DNA of 64,000 nucleotides from Ancistrus triradiatus (lineage: Eukaryota > Chordata > Actinopteri > Siluriformes > Loricariidae). Of the stretch, positions 11,001 to 26,000 are shown piece after piece (positions within the stretch are counted from its first letter, which is position 1; each line of letters starts with the position of its first letter). Under the pieces are notes generated by a model. It ran no database searches. It saw nothing but the letters and a program-made list of their open reading frames with translations, and had not been told where the DNA came from. The stretch lies in NCBI GenBank assembly GCA_025084515.1, contig JAJAGP010000082.1, positions 496,001 through 560,000 of the forward strand, given 5' to 3'. The translations under genes were made by a program, and so were the position numbers.

Positions 11001-14000
11001 GGATATTGTGGGCGGGAAAGAGATGGAGCAAGACAGCCATGGTAATTTGCATATCCATATATGGATATTGTGGGCGGGAAAGAGATGGAGCAAGACGGCC
11101 ATGGTAATTTGCATATCCATATATGGCAAACTGTGGGCAGGAAGGAGGTGGAGCAAGAGGCCCATAATAATTTGCATGTCCCTATATGGATATTGTTCTC
11201 GGGAAGGAGGTGGAGCAAGAAACTTGTCCACCTACGCACATTCTTTAGCGCAGCTCACCCAATAGCAAAAAATTTTGCTCTACAAACCACGCCTATCGCC
11301 AAGCCTCCATTTTACCAAAAGAGGAAGTAGAAAATCCTTCTCCGTACCTGAGTAGTACATGTCGGTTAGCGTGTCGACAATCTGTTTGAGATTGCGCACA
11401 CACCCGACAGCAAGTGCAACCAGGAGTTCAAAGCCAGCAGTGATGGTGGCAGGAGTGCTACATACAGGTATGGCCTGCTCAGGGGGAAACTCTCCACTCT
11501 TCATGTACTGCAGATACACATTCGATGCTGGGAAGATGAAGTCGTCGATCAGCTCCTGAGTAAACGCAGCATTGTGACAGTGTTAAGAAACACAAGGGGA
11601 ATCTACAACCAGTACCAAAAGCCCAGGACTCCAATTTGAGAACAAAGGAGCTTGATAACTGGGCCTACCTTGATGAGGTTGGCTCCCCCTTTTTCACAAC
11701 CAATATAGTACTTCTTTTCCGTGGTCTGGAAAGCCAGCAGCTCCTTTGTGACCCCGATATGGCCCTCTAAAATGGTCTCCTCCACCCCAGTCTCTCCAGT
11801 CCTCTTAACCTCATCCTGAAAGAAGAAGAAGAAAAATTAGGATGCAGGCAAATTTTAATTTCTCACAAGCGATGCGGTCAATACTCAAAGCCAACATACC
11901 TTGATTCTTTTTAACCAATCTATCTCATTGTTGAGGAGAACTTCTGCATTAGGGAGGTTAATATTGCTATTATATGCGTAGTTCAGCAAGTGCCTCAAAA
12001 GGGTGAAGTAATCGCCGGCGTGCTTGGCCCGTTCCTTTGCAGTGCTCTGTGAGAAACGACAACAAATTATCAGGTTATACTGTTAACACTGGTAAAGCCA
12101 ATCGTACTCCATCCCAGCCAATTGTGTTCTGCTGCTTAACCCAGTGAAGGACTCGTGTCCAAACAGGACCTCAAATCACTATTCCCTGTATTATTTGCAC
12201 TATTTGCTTTAGGGAATAGAACTGGACTTGCTTATACACTGTATGACAGCTTGAACATGCTGTTTCTTATAAAAGGCGCTAATAAAATTAATATTTTGCA
12301 TAATAGATCTTTCTGGAAACCATGTCACCTTGGCCACTGTGTACCAACTCTCCAAAATAGTTCATTTATCATTGATTTTACCACAATCCATTCTATTAGT
12401 CTCCATTTTATAGATCACCCATTTTATACAGGTGCTATCTGATTTACGATGCGGTTACGTACCGACAAACCCGTCGTAAGTTGATCGTACTCTAAACCGA
12501 AGAGTTTAGATATATTGTACATATTGTAGTAACACATTAACACAAAGCCTAATTTTATAATAGTGTTTAATATGTCATGTAAGTTGGCGAGTAATGTAAT
12601 GAAAGTGGAAAAACAAAAACACAATGGTCAGTCCACTGGTGCTGCTGCTCAGCCCAGTCAGTCGGCTGCTGCCTGGAATAATAAACTTATTATTTAGGCA
12701 AATTATTTAGCATATGTAAGATTTTGACAAACAAGACAATGACATACGTTGCTTAATTATTAATACATGTCTATAGTGTCCACTTTGATGGCTGTTTAGG
12801 GCCATTTTGATTGGTTATTAAAAGCCATGGTAACCTCTAGGTCCTTTTCATGGAAGGACGTAGGAGTGATGGTGATATGTCCTTGTTTCCAGGCTGCTAG
12901 ACTCATTAGGGGTTATGATGTACGACAAGTTTCCGTTTCTGCTAGTGGTATCCTGTGCATTCAGTATGGGCTTTACTGTTCATGGGTAGTGCTACGTTAA
13001 TGGAAAAACTCCTTTAGGGTCAAGCAAAAAAAACTCAACTCCGTACGATATATATTTAAATTTCCCGATAGATCTAAATCGCATTAGAACACTTACACCT
13101 AAAACTGTGAAGAGGAGAGTAATGAAGAACAGCAGAGGCCTGTGACCCATACAACATCTAGTAGCCATGAGAAAGAACTGTTCTTGTGCCATCTGACGAA
13201 CAGACCTGAAAAGAACAAGCAAAGTCTTAAATTCCTGCTGACACAAGCCTAAGATCTCACACAAACCCCACGGTTACAGCGATGGCTGATCTGATTCAGT
13301 TACTCACTTGCTCTGGCAGTGCAGCAGCAGGTCAATGATGAAGGTCTGCCATGCCTTCTCTTTACTAAGTGCATCTAGTGCAGTAGGGATAAGGGCGAAA
13401 CACAGGGTCATGACCTCCAAAGCCTCACAGCAGACCTGCTCATCCTCAGCATCTGGCTCATTTCCTGCATTAGTCTACAGGAAGAAACAGCACAGTTAAT
13501 GATCACTGGAGCAAAACAGGCTGCGAGCAAAACATCCTTTATGCACTCGGGTGGCACAGTGGCAATTCACAGGTTAGAGCCCTGGTGGTGCCTTCCATCT
13601 GGATGCTACACAGATATAACATTAAATAATGCTTATTAGTCCCACAAGGTGAAAATTGACAGATTACAGCTGCAGAGTCACAGCAGTGCACGCAGTAGTA
13701 GGAAAAAAGTAAAATAATAAAAAGAATTAGATATATACACAGAATTAAAAAAAAAATAATCTAAACACCACTCATACACAGATGTACAGCGTAAAATTAA
13801 TATACACCTACACACACACACACACACACACACATACAGTATTTATACAATGACACACAACTGGCCACATCTGAGAAGACCAGCAGCAGCACCCCCGACG
13901 AGATGCAGCTGTGTGATCAACTAGTGGCCCATTTAGGGTACTCATTCTGGGACGGGCTCCAGACCCCACAGTGCCACCCCAAAAAAAGTGAAGGTTAAAA

Positions 14001-17000
14001 AAATATCACTTGGCACCTTCTCATAGATGTTGCTGATCTCCTCGATAGAGCTGAAGACAAGCTGAATAGAGCCACAACCTGAAGCCCAGACAATCTTCTG
14101 AACAGCCCTGATCACACCAATGTCTGGGATATACTTCGAAGCTTGGAAAAACTTCTGTGGGGAAAAATGGAAAAAAATGAGCGCGTTTACATGCACTTAA
14201 TCAGATAACTGCAGGAAGTCAGACGGTCAGTAACCTGATCAACAGGTACACATGCACCTGAGGAATCAGATCATGGGAAACCTCCGGGTTTACATGACTA
14301 AGCAATGATCGAATTTCTACGTTGCAACCACTTCGCAGTAAAATGTAACAAACTTGAAAATGACATATTAAATAAACAAATTATTCATTTTCTCGAGTAT
14401 ATAGACAGACTGTTAGACAGCCGTTTCGCTGCCTATAATTCCAGGGTTGCCAGCTCCAGCGAGAAGAAAAACTGCTAAAGACTAGAGAAAAAACCCCAAA
14501 AGAGATCAATAACTCCAAGTCTTTAGAATACAAAGACCTGGCAAACAATGTGGAAGGCTCGCGAACATGCGCCGACTGAAAACACAGATCATCGGGTAAC
14601 TGGTACACATGCTATGAGTAATCCAATTACTGGGGTAAAATCCAGCTCTCTTTATGGGATTTCTTAATCTGATTTCTAGATCGGAGCATGCTGTATACAT
14701 GACCCCTGGAATAATCAGATAACTGCAGAAATCCGACTATGAGCGGATTATTAAGTGCATGTAAACACACTCAGTGACCACATACTACATTTAAATAATG
14801 TTCTTGTACCAGAATCTCAGTGGCTATGTTTACATGCAGACTAAATCTGTTAATAACAAAATTAACAACTCAAACCACAAGAGAGTGGATACTTAAGAGC
14901 ACCTCTTTACTTTTCTGCACGTCAGCATCAATGGCTACATTTGTGACAGGAGCAAGGTTACAACGATATTAGGCAAACGCACTCACTGGGACAATTTAGA
15001 GCAACCAATAAACCTAACACATCCTTTGAATCAGGGAGGAAGCCAAATACCTGTGCCATACAAGCCTAAATCAGAAAAAGTTGGGACAGTATGCAAACTG
15101 CGGGAAAAAAACCCCCCCAAAAACCTTACACATGTGGCTTGATTTTTATTTTATTGCAGACAGGATGAAACCCAGACATTTCATGGGTTTTTCTTCCTGG
15201 TCAGCTTCATTTCATTACTTAGTAAACATCTATTCCTGCATTTCAGGCCTGCATCAAATTCCAAAACAAGTTAGGACGGGACAATTTAGGTCCTGATTTT
15301 GTACAAAAGAGTCTGTGAAGTGCCAAGGTGGACAGAGGATACCCAGTTTGTCAAGAAATGAGTGAGAGCATTACTGAAATGTTTAAAAACAATGTCCCTC
15401 AAAGAAATATTAGAAGGGATTTACATATTTCTCCCTCTACAGTGCAAAATATAATTAAACGATTTAAGTGGTCGGGAGGAATTGTGTGTGAAGAGCAAGG
15501 GCGCTAGCCGAAACTGAAGCCCTGTGAGCTACGATCCCTCAGACGGCTCTGCATCAAGAACCGAAATACATCAATAGCTGATAGAACCACATGGGCAAGG
15601 AATTACTTTGGGAAAGTGTTGTCAAAAAGAGCATGTTCTAAAAACTCCAGAGCTAGAGTGGTAGAGCTCGGGCAGCACAGCAGGCTTACATCCTGACAAC
15701 AGTTACATATATTCCCCATATACCTTTATAGTTCTTGTATTCTGTACACAGAAACACGCTTACATCCCCAATATTTATTACCTCCTTATTCTGGTACCCT
15801 GCTCTAGATTTTCCCAATGCTACTATTGCACTTCCGGTAGATGCCATGGACTTGTACTGTGCAATGGCAATAAAGTTGAATCTATCCATGTATCAATCCT
15901 GGTGGTGCCATCTAATACAAGCACAACTGGCTGTGTCTGAGGGAGAAAAGGTCAGTTGGGAGATCACACCCAACACTACATGCTCTATAATAGCAACCCC
16001 GGCCAGAGCTGTGACGGACTGGCGACCTGCCCTTGTTCTACAGGACAGGCACCAGAGCCCTGAAACCCTGAGCAGGAAAGGCAGAGATAAACTAGTGATG
16101 AAAAACAAAAGCAGATCATGTCGGCTGTTTATATTCAAACACGATGACATGTTTACCCCATCACAGACAGGCAGAGGAACTTTGGGCTGTACCTCATCAG
16201 AGATCTGCTGAGCTAGGCGGAGGGCCACGTTCCGCAGCATGCACTCAGCTGAGGGATTGGGGATGTTTTGCAGGGCACTCTGGAGCACCAGTGCCTGGTC
16301 GTGAGTGGCTTGGTTTATCTGTGGAGAACCAGCAAGAAGGCATCCTGTTAGGTCAATATGATGAATAAAAACATGCCATGAGAAGACAGTCATGTTTTCC
16401 ACTGACTGGGAGAGAAAAACATATACATCTGCTCACACCAGACCTAATTACAGCTCCTATGATAAAAAACATTATGCATGTTCAATTTCACCACACTAGA
16501 AACCATTTTATCTGCTGCTCCTAAATTGTAGGCGAGCAAACAATTTTATATTATATTCCACCATATCGGATGATGACTTCCAATCCTTCTACCGGAAGAT
16601 CTAGGTCTAGGTTAAATGCAAACACTGTGGCATTTCACACAAGGGACTTGAGCACCTGTGCATTTTGGTATCCGTTACGGCAGACACGGAATGCCGACTG
16701 TACTATCGCTACCTGACGTGAACAGTGATTAGAAATGGCTCGTCTGCTTTATTTGGAGTGTGTGAAATGATTCCAGACAGCTGACATTTCCACTGTTAAT
16801 CTGCTGAACAGAACGCAGGTGGCTCATATATTCTGGAGGAAGCTGAGCACAAAAGCAAACTCACAGGTGATACCGGCACGTTCCCCTCCGCCACCGGCTG
16901 GCAGGCTTCGGCTACCGCCTTCACGTGGCCAAAGCCAACCGCTGTGAGCAGGAGCTTGGCTATTTTTAGCGCGTTCAGATAGGCTTCCCGGCGCGTCTCC

Positions 17001-20000
17001 ATGTCGGCATTTGGAAGGAAGTTATTTCGGGTCAGCATGCTCAAGACCAGCGGCAGGCCACCGCTTCTCAAGAAGTTGTACTGAAAGTCACTGGCATCTT
17101 CTCCCAGCGTGCCACTAGCGGGCATCAACAGAGCATAGACCACCTGAGAGACAAGATGATAAAACTTAATCCATAAAGACTTCTGTTTAGGCCATAAAGC
17201 CTTTTTCCTTACAATGAATGCATGTGGTTTTGAGTAACAAACCTCTGTTAAATAAAGGACTTGTGAGGGTGAAGGGCCAAAGAAACGAGAATCCAGGGTG
17301 GGGCTAAGGCTGCTTTCTCCAAGTTTGGCATGATCCAGGCAGATGGCTCGCAGGTTCTCCACTGTAGTGTTATCTAGGAACGAACGACAATAGCCGATGA
17401 ACAGAGGATACCCACGAGTGCAGACACCAGCACAGACAGGGAACAAACTTGAGTACCTGGAGGCATTAGCTTCATTAGGACCCGAGCTCCGTCTCGTAAC
17501 AGAGGCATGTTGAGATTACAACCCAGGTCTGCTATCTGCCACAAGAAAGAGATGTAGCGCAAATGCAGGGACATTATCTGAAAAACAGGAGAAGAAAAAG
17601 AATTAGGGCCGACTAAAGACTAAAGCCTGGTCATTGAACTAAAATCGTTGGTTAATCCCAATCGACATGTTTAATTAATCGTGATACTGGTTTGAGATCG
17701 TATCGCCCAGCACTTGCACTTCTATAGTGCTCAATTTTTAAACGTAGGGAACAGAGGCTAGGGAACATACCACTCCAGGAAGACAGCTCTCCACTTCAGG
17801 ATTTGGCCCGTCACTATAGTGGTTGCCGTGGTTCCCGGGGGAGCCGGTGGAGGAGTCGGAGGAACTGTCTGGGCTTGAAGGCATGTTGGCACTGACCTGG
17901 GTAAGCTTGGCTGTGATAAGCTGAGAGACAAAGGAAGTGAGGACAGATCCGTCTCAGAGTAGCCTCACTGCACCAACACCACAGCTATACCTATAAATGC
18001 TCACCGTTTTGTCTTTGAGATTGAGCTGCCCGATCAGTTTCCGGTCATCGGCAGGATCGATGATGTCCCCGCCGATGAAGAGCTCGATCTTGGTGTGCGC
18101 GCTGTTGGCCTTTATTCGATTGAGAATGCAGCGTCTCACGGAACCGATGGTGTCGTTGGTGTGGGACCAGATGTCCAGATCGTCCACCTGCCGGCCTTGG
18201 TTTGGAAAGCGCACAATCAAGGTGATGTGCTTCCCACGGAACGCCCTGCGAATACCGAAAACCGCACGTTAACGCAACGAGTCTTGCCTCACTCAGAAAC
18301 CATCCGGTTGTACGAGTGACCGACCTGGACATGGGTAAGATGGTCCTCTCCTCATGGTAGTCGCTGTCGCATTCCGTGATGTACTCTCGAAGCACAGTGA
18401 GAACCCGCACCATGCGGATGGCCTCCTGCCTGGCACAGTTAATGCTGTCCTTATCTCCATCCAGCACACACAGCGTGTCGTACGAGGCTTTGAGCCGGTC
18501 AAAGCAAGACTGAATGAAATCCTCGTGGATCTCTACCTGCAAAGCAAAACCACCACGAGCATGGCATGCTTAGGCTTTGAAGAAAGCTACGCAGGGAATC
18601 CTCATGTATAATGGAGGCAGACAAAGGAACACATCCTGTCAAACTGGACTACCAATTCTGACTCAACTGTTAAGCATTAAGCTCTACCTGATCTATTACA
18701 TGGGCCTGGTGCAACCCAACTGCAAGCTACAGCAGGCTTTCTGTATCCATGGACTCAACCTTGCAGTGTTGTTGACAGGAGGGGTGCAGCGATACACTCT
18801 GCTTACGATTCGATTCGATATACCGAGTTCATGATTTGATTTTCTCACGATTACCAATTTTACATTCGACAAAAGACAATCCTTATTTCTGAAGCGTAAA
18901 CAATGCAAAACAACACACATTTTCTTGTATAAGGTTTTAAACAAAAACTTTAGCTTGTTTAACTTCAGCAGAAATTTTATTCATCTTGTCCCCAAGCTAC
19001 TAATCCCATTACTAACTTATTAGGCTGCATGGAAACAATAAGTCTTACCTGATTGGCTTGTAATTTTGGTCCAAGGTTTGTGTAAATCTCTTTCAGCAAA
19101 TCAATTGCTCTGTTAGCAATGTCATCACTTCCTTGGATCACAACCTAAGAGAACACAACAAAATAAATTAAGAACGTTCCCAACGGGAGTCTTAAGAGAC
19201 TTCTAGTGGCAAAAAAGTCATAAATCAATCCGCACAACAGGTCTCTCCTGTTTTACAATATTAAATTACAATACTAGGAAAAGATGCCCCGGGAGGAAAC
19301 ATTGATGCATGTTTAGAGAGTCCACATGTCATATATTCATAGTGATGATTTCCTTTGCAAATACAGTTCTGAAGCAGTCTTTACTAACAACTTTCTACAA
19401 GCCAGCTACAATAGAGGTGCTCCCATTATCAAAACATGAAGAAATTCATGCAAAAAGACGACAAGCAGCATGCATGGGCTAAGACATGGCACCTGACAAC
19501 GAAGGTGGACGAATAGAGCTTTAAAAACTATGATCAAGCCCGATTGATACCCAGTCAAAGCTTTGCAGCAATCAAAACTCCACTTTTCCTAACTGATAAT
19601 AATGACAATAATAAGAAAACACTGCGTTCGAAGGCTTGACACTTTAAACGTTAAAACCATGGCTTACAGCGCCACAAAACAACACTTATTTGAAAAGGTT
19701 TCCTGCTCTTACATCCACTGACATCTGCTAACTTTAATCCCATTTAAGATTCAAATTCATTTAAGGTTTGTAGGTAAAACGGACAAATGTAATTTCTGAA
19801 GCAAACTGACAGCCCTAACTGTGGCTAGCCGACTTCAAAATGGATTAAAAGCATCTAAACACAAACATACTCCCGTCCAGTGCTTCATTACGTGTCAACA
19901 ACTGTGTTCCCAATACTAACAATAAAAGATTTAACAGTGAACAACAGCCATACTAATACTGACCCTCCACAGGTAATCCAGCCCGATCAGCTCCAGGTCA

Positions 20001-23000
20001 TCCATCATATAAACCCGCCGCTTGGCCACCAGCTTGCCTTCTCTGCAGTTCACTGCTTTGAAGAACCGCTCGAAGCACTTCATGCCATTCTCGGTCAGCA
20101 GAGAGGGGTCCAGCTGCAGCACGTTGTTCTCAAAGAAGTCCTTGTTGATGTCGGGATCAAGGTCCGGCTCATCCCCCATCAGTTTGGAGTACCATTTGAA
20201 GCAAGCTTCGCGATCACACAGGAATACTGCGTTCTCTGCTAGGCACTTCCAGATCTGCTTAGCCTGAGGAGCACACAGCCACAGCTGGCCATCCTTCAGC
20301 AGGAATCTAAGGGCACAACCCAAAAGACCAACGATGACAATGAAAGGTCTGCTTCATTTCGCAATTATACGGTATACACCAGTCACGCATCATCACCGGA
20401 GGGCTACAGGAAGAGTGAAGCCAGGTCAAGGACCGGACTAAGCTCCAATGTACGGCTGCCGTTGGAGTGGCAGGGAGCCACACCAGAGGGAGTTCCCTGC
20501 CAGGCAATACACAGCAAAAACCTAAACACGGGTCTCTGCAAAATTCGCCTGCCACCAGAGCACCTGATCAATTTCAGCGAGTTTCGTTCCTGTACACTCA
20601 CTGCATGCTTAGGATCCGATAAAAAAAAAAAAGTATTTCCTTAAATAAAGTACGATCTGCTAATAAAATGCAAGTATTGATCCCATCCTGAACCTGTAAG
20701 ACCATAAATTATTACTTAAGATGGATTTTTTTATACATGGCCACTGACTTGGTTTAAACTAATGAATAAAGGAACGAAGTCCAATTTTTTTCTGCAGTGG
20801 CCCCCTTTTGTAGATAACATTTGAGCCACCCGCACCCCCAAATTTGCTCCCAAACTCCACCGGAGTGTATTGTAAGCATACCAACTGCAACATCCTATTA
20901 AACGAAACAAAATGTGGCGTGGCATCGCATTTATAGTGGAAGTCTTACAGGTGGCATGTGTGTCTCTCACAGCACTCCTTGCTTTCAACATGTTTTCTCA
21001 AAATCGCCTCTGCAATAGCTCTGCGCCCCACCTAGGGTGCGAGCCTCCCCAGTTCGGGAACCAAGGAATTAGGATATAGGGTGGTACCTCCGTTCTTGAC
21101 CACCTTGGAACTTGTCGAATTTGGTTCTCGACACAATTTGAATTTGCCTCTTCGCAACATTTGCTCGGTACTGATTGCTCTTGCTTACATTTGTAGTCGA
21201 GCCCCATGACTCGTTTCAGCTGAAACTTGATTCAGGATTCAGTACAGAGTGATTCAGATTCACAATAGCCCTTGCAAAGAGAAGATTGCCGCCATTTTCA
21301 TTGAGTTTTTCTTTATTTCTACATCTACTGTACTGTATTGCTAGTGAAGGGTTGTATCGACTGCTACCCAAAAGGAAAACAGGAACTCAATGCTGCCATG
21401 CCAACATCCTGAGCCCACCGGAGTAAGTGTTTTGCTTTTACTGATTCATTCAATTTATATTATTCCTTACGGAAAAAACTGACTCTGTAGCACTGTAGTG
21501 TTAATGCTGCGATGTAGTTAAAGTATAAATACACTTATGACAAAGCTGCTTTAGCAGGACATTCACTACATAATTAGACAAAATATGAATCTCTAAGAGA
21601 AACACTCCTTATTCTCACCCATACCTCAGAAAGTTCAGCCGCTCCTGCACCTCCTGCACATGGCTGTATCGGCTCCCGGCCCTGACCGTCTGAGGGTCAA
21701 AGTCAGCGTGCTCTGCTACAATCACACAATAAGACACCAACCATCACCACACCCAACAGTGGAGATATGAGCCATGAACCATTATCACGTCAATAAAACC
21801 CACCTTTGGAGAACTGCCTCATACTCTCCATGTAGGCCGACAGATTCTCCGCTACCAGAGTGACCAGTGCGTGATTGTGCTGGAGCTGGTTAATAAGGTC
21901 ATGCCGATAAAACACGTGTGGGCTCCTCTGAGTTTGACTGTAATTGGGAGAAGTGAAAACACACACTGAGTCTAGTGCTTAAAATAAGTCAGTCAGTCAG
22001 TGATTATCTGGTTGTGTTTGTCCCCCATATTAAAAGCGAGTTTAAATCAAAGGCTTGTTATGAGATTTGGAGAGAAAACACTTGGAGAGAAGCACTTGAG
22101 GTGTGAGTAAATAAACCCAAATGATCCAGCAATTTGGTATTAGATTAGGCTGGGAAAAGAGGAGACCAACAGAAGAAAGCTGCTGTCATTTACAGGGCCA
22201 GTTTTCAGACACAGATTACATTCATTGTAACATTCTCATAATAACCGGAGTTATTCTCCATAAAAGCTTGACTGTAGCCTGGTATGGCTTAATTTGAATC
22301 TGAAAAACAGCCCACTGACATACGCCAAATCTGAGCCAGCTGATTATAATCAGATATGATATGTACCTAGATTAACATCACACTTACCCTTCTAAGTTCT
22401 TTAAGTTAATAGGTATTTTCTTTCTGGAAAAAAGCATGTACATGGTATAACTGCTAAAGTTCAATTCCAACAGCTGGGTTTTAAAGTTTGTCACATGACC
22501 GGTTTATAAGCAAGTTCTTCTTGAATATGGGCAGGTATGTACCACAGGAACTGGTGTTAAAAATAACTGGAAAGAAATTCTTAAATGGCTCCCGAGTTTG
22601 TTTGCTTGCTTAAAGTATTAAGAACATCAATGCCTGTTTACAACAGGAGCAAGTTTATGTTGATACCATGCAGACTCATTCGTACTGGGCCAATTTAGAG
22701 CAACCAAGTTCAGTTCCGGTTCAAATTTGTTTTATAGCCAGGTACACTAAACAAATAAAAATAAAAACAGAACCAAAAAAAAAAAAAAGAAACAATACAT
22801 TAAATCCAATGGATGTACATACCACAACTTTAATAACCCTGTAGCCTTAGTATAAAAGACTTGTTACTTTTTACCATCAGGAGCCTGAAGGACTTTTCAC
22901 ACAAAGTGGAAAAAAAAAAAAGTGATTTTTAACATGTAGCAGTACTCAAAGTCTGATTCGTTTTTGTTTTTTTTGGCTAAACACCTGTGCGCTCCTGCTT

Positions 23001-26000
23001 TCTTTAATTTCCCTTTCCTTAAAGTGTCTCGTCGTGTCTTTTTCACGTCATCAACTTACATAAACAAGGACACGACCAAAGACTACTGCAGGGAGCTCTA
23101 GTGTGTTTTGTAGGTATGAACTGATTAGAATGCTCTTGGATAACCAAGAAAAGTTCCATCCAGTCACTGTGAGGTTTATCAGCATCATTCTCCAGCCTTT
23201 CAGTGATATCCCACCAGGTATTTTCTTTAATATCCGTGATTTTATAATCGGCGTGTTGCTTGTCCTAAGCTCTTATGCTCTGCTACTAGCAGGATGAGCT
23301 GTTCTGCCTGACAACCGAGCTCTGATTGGTCAGCCTGATTTTAGCATCCAAACAGTGCCATAGTCCGTCAGTTTCGGACTCTTTCTAAAGGATGGCGTGC
23401 TTTTTTTTTTTTCCCCAAACCTTTTTTTTCGTCTGCAAAAATCAGACTCGGTGCATCCAGAAGCAAGAAGCTCAAAAATAAGAGGACGGTCTAAAAAAAG
23501 CATCAATCTCACTGAGTAATGTCACAAATGAACCTGACATTTAAGGGAGAAGTCTTTTGTTTACCATGTTAATAATGTTATTAAGACAATTTATGTCCTG
23601 AACACTTAAATTAACCTAATGTACGTCTACGGAACGTGGGAGGAAACTGGAATAAACTCTCATGGAGGACATGCAAACTCCACCCAGGCAGGGTCAAGAG
23701 TCACCAATAACACCCTAAGCACTTGTGCCACCGTGCTGCATAAAATGGCTCCCGAGTTCTCAATGAAATCATAATTCAAAAGTCGTGATGCACCAAATTA
23801 CTGCCCAAAACCAGAATTTAATGTTTGTTCTCGTTTTGTTTGAGGTTTTTTTAGGTACATATAATAAAAACCCCTTTCATTTTTCAATACCTCACATGAA
23901 CGGTAGTTACAGATCGCCTGTCTAACATCTCTGGAGATTGTGAAACGATTCTACACGGCTGTTTATCTGCTCCTTAATCCTTCCCCATGTGTGCAGAGGA
24001 ACTCAGGCGAGCAAAGAAATGGCATTGCTTTTAACTCCCTTTTTTACCATTAAAATTGTGGGGTATTTTTTCCATATTTTCTCAGATGCATGCCATCGAC
24101 GATTTACTCCTGATTTGAGACTTAAGAGGAACTCTCATCCTTCACCAGTGTGATTGGTGACATTAACAGGGCTGTAGGAGCTGAGAAAACGTTACACTCC
24201 AAAACTCCGTGTCCCAGCACACTACTCAGAACCGCAGAGAACGCTCCGCCAAGCTCTGCTCTGTTCCAGTGATAATACAAACTATTACAAAAGTCGCAAG
24301 ACTCCATTCAAACCGCGACGGAAGAAGAAGAAGAAAGAAGCACGAGTGGCACTGCCCAGCGCTCTCAGGCACTAAAGCTTCTCATACGAACTCCAACAAT
24401 ATTCTTTAAAGGGCATAAAGGAGCCTGTAGACTGGCATTAACACATTTTCTCAGACATTTTACGTTCTCTTCCTCGGTCCTCTTTTCTGTGAATCTCTAC
24501 TAAAAAGACATTAAAGACCTGGCTGTAGCTAATAACACAAACACAGGCTAGTGTTGTACCTGAGATTTTGAGGAGCTTCCCCAAATAGACTGCAAATCTC
24601 TCGGATTTGCTTCAGTGCTGGAATTACCCACTTATCGTTAGAACGCAACTCTTCAATGAAGCGATCTATCCACTGGATCTTCTGCGTGTCTCTGTCCTGA
24701 ATGAAGGGGGAGAAAACATTCAGTCAACACGGGATGCCTTTCTATCCACAGCAAATACTACTGACAGTTATTGGTCATCATGTAACAACCACCAGCTTAG
24801 ACTCAATAAATACCAAACAAAATCTGCTTTGTGACTTACTATACATCACTAACTTGAGACGGCATTTATGCTAAAGGCTCGGTCACAAAAGGGTACGAAT
24901 ACATGATGTATAATGTCTTCTGAGGTTCCTTGCATGCTCAAACCTGAGAGCAGCTGTAGTCCAGGATCTTGATATGTGCGCTGAGGGCCTGGTCCATAAT
25001 ATCCACAGGTACGTCATCACTATGAGCCAAGTTCCACAGAAGATTGAGCACTTTGTGAGCCATCACGCCGTCCTTATCGTCCTCTGCCAGCCTCCGGATC
25101 AGTTCGAGCAACTTCTCACGCTGCTTTTTACTTGCATTAGTCCAGCTTTCCTATAAAACATCCAGAAATACTAGGGCTGTCAGACAATTCAAAGAGTTGA
25201 CCACCATTTGTCTAGTTTTTTTTGTATTAAAAAGCATGGCACAGCCATAGGAGTGGACAACATATAAGCTTCTACAAAACTGACTCACTTCGTTATAAAA
25301 TTTGTCTCATCATGTTTGATTCACAACGTTTCAAAGCGACTTTTCTGACCGAGGGTTGCCAAGGTGGCGCGATTCCTACAACAATACTTTAATGCAAGAT
25401 ATGCATTTTATGATGCATCTTTACAATAAACAGAACAAACATCCGATCCATGGTTAGCATGTTTAGCATGTATTCACTAGTTTACATTTACACACATGCA
25501 TATGACAGGTCTAGTCCTCAATACACACTGCTTAGAACTAGGTATTTAAAAATGTGGCTTTCTATATCACAAAAGCAGCTCATTTGTTAGGTTACACACT
25601 CATCAGGTTTCCTAACAGCATTCAGACTAGATACGAGAAGAAACGAACCGACTAAACCTGTGCATTGCTCATGTAGGTGATTCATCTCAAGTGCACATGC
25701 ACAACAACTAACCTTAAAACAGTCAAAAAGATGGTCCAGCTGTTCAGGTGAGAAATCCCAAGCCAGCTTTGCTAGAAGATCATGAACATTCTTGACAATC
25801 GCCTCATGCTTCCCAGCCTATAGATTAGAGGAAAAGGAAGCGTTACAGCCTTTGACCAAAATCAAATAAGCTGAACATGAGACTAATAATCACTTCAGAG
25901 AACACTTTTAATGGCTAAGTGTTTCATATTCAGCCAGTGTACTAAGGCATCACACAGCAATGCAAGGCTCGATTTTTTTTTTTTTACCTGGGCGGCCCAA

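Noticed and set aside
10416..11232. CRISPR-like array of regular repeats
   Set aside because: Units are contiguous tandem repeats without unique spacers, in an intron of a vertebrate gene.
10402..11330. Several 60-140-codon open frames on both strands of the minisatellite
   Set aside because: They are translations of a 62-bp repeat (a unit length not divisible by three gives repeated open frames in shifted registers); no start context or homology.
13942..14016. Extension of the usp9x exon leftwards through the open frame
   Set aside because: The frame stays open past the donor gtgcca, but the residues lose all similarity and the following exon joins in phase from 14017.
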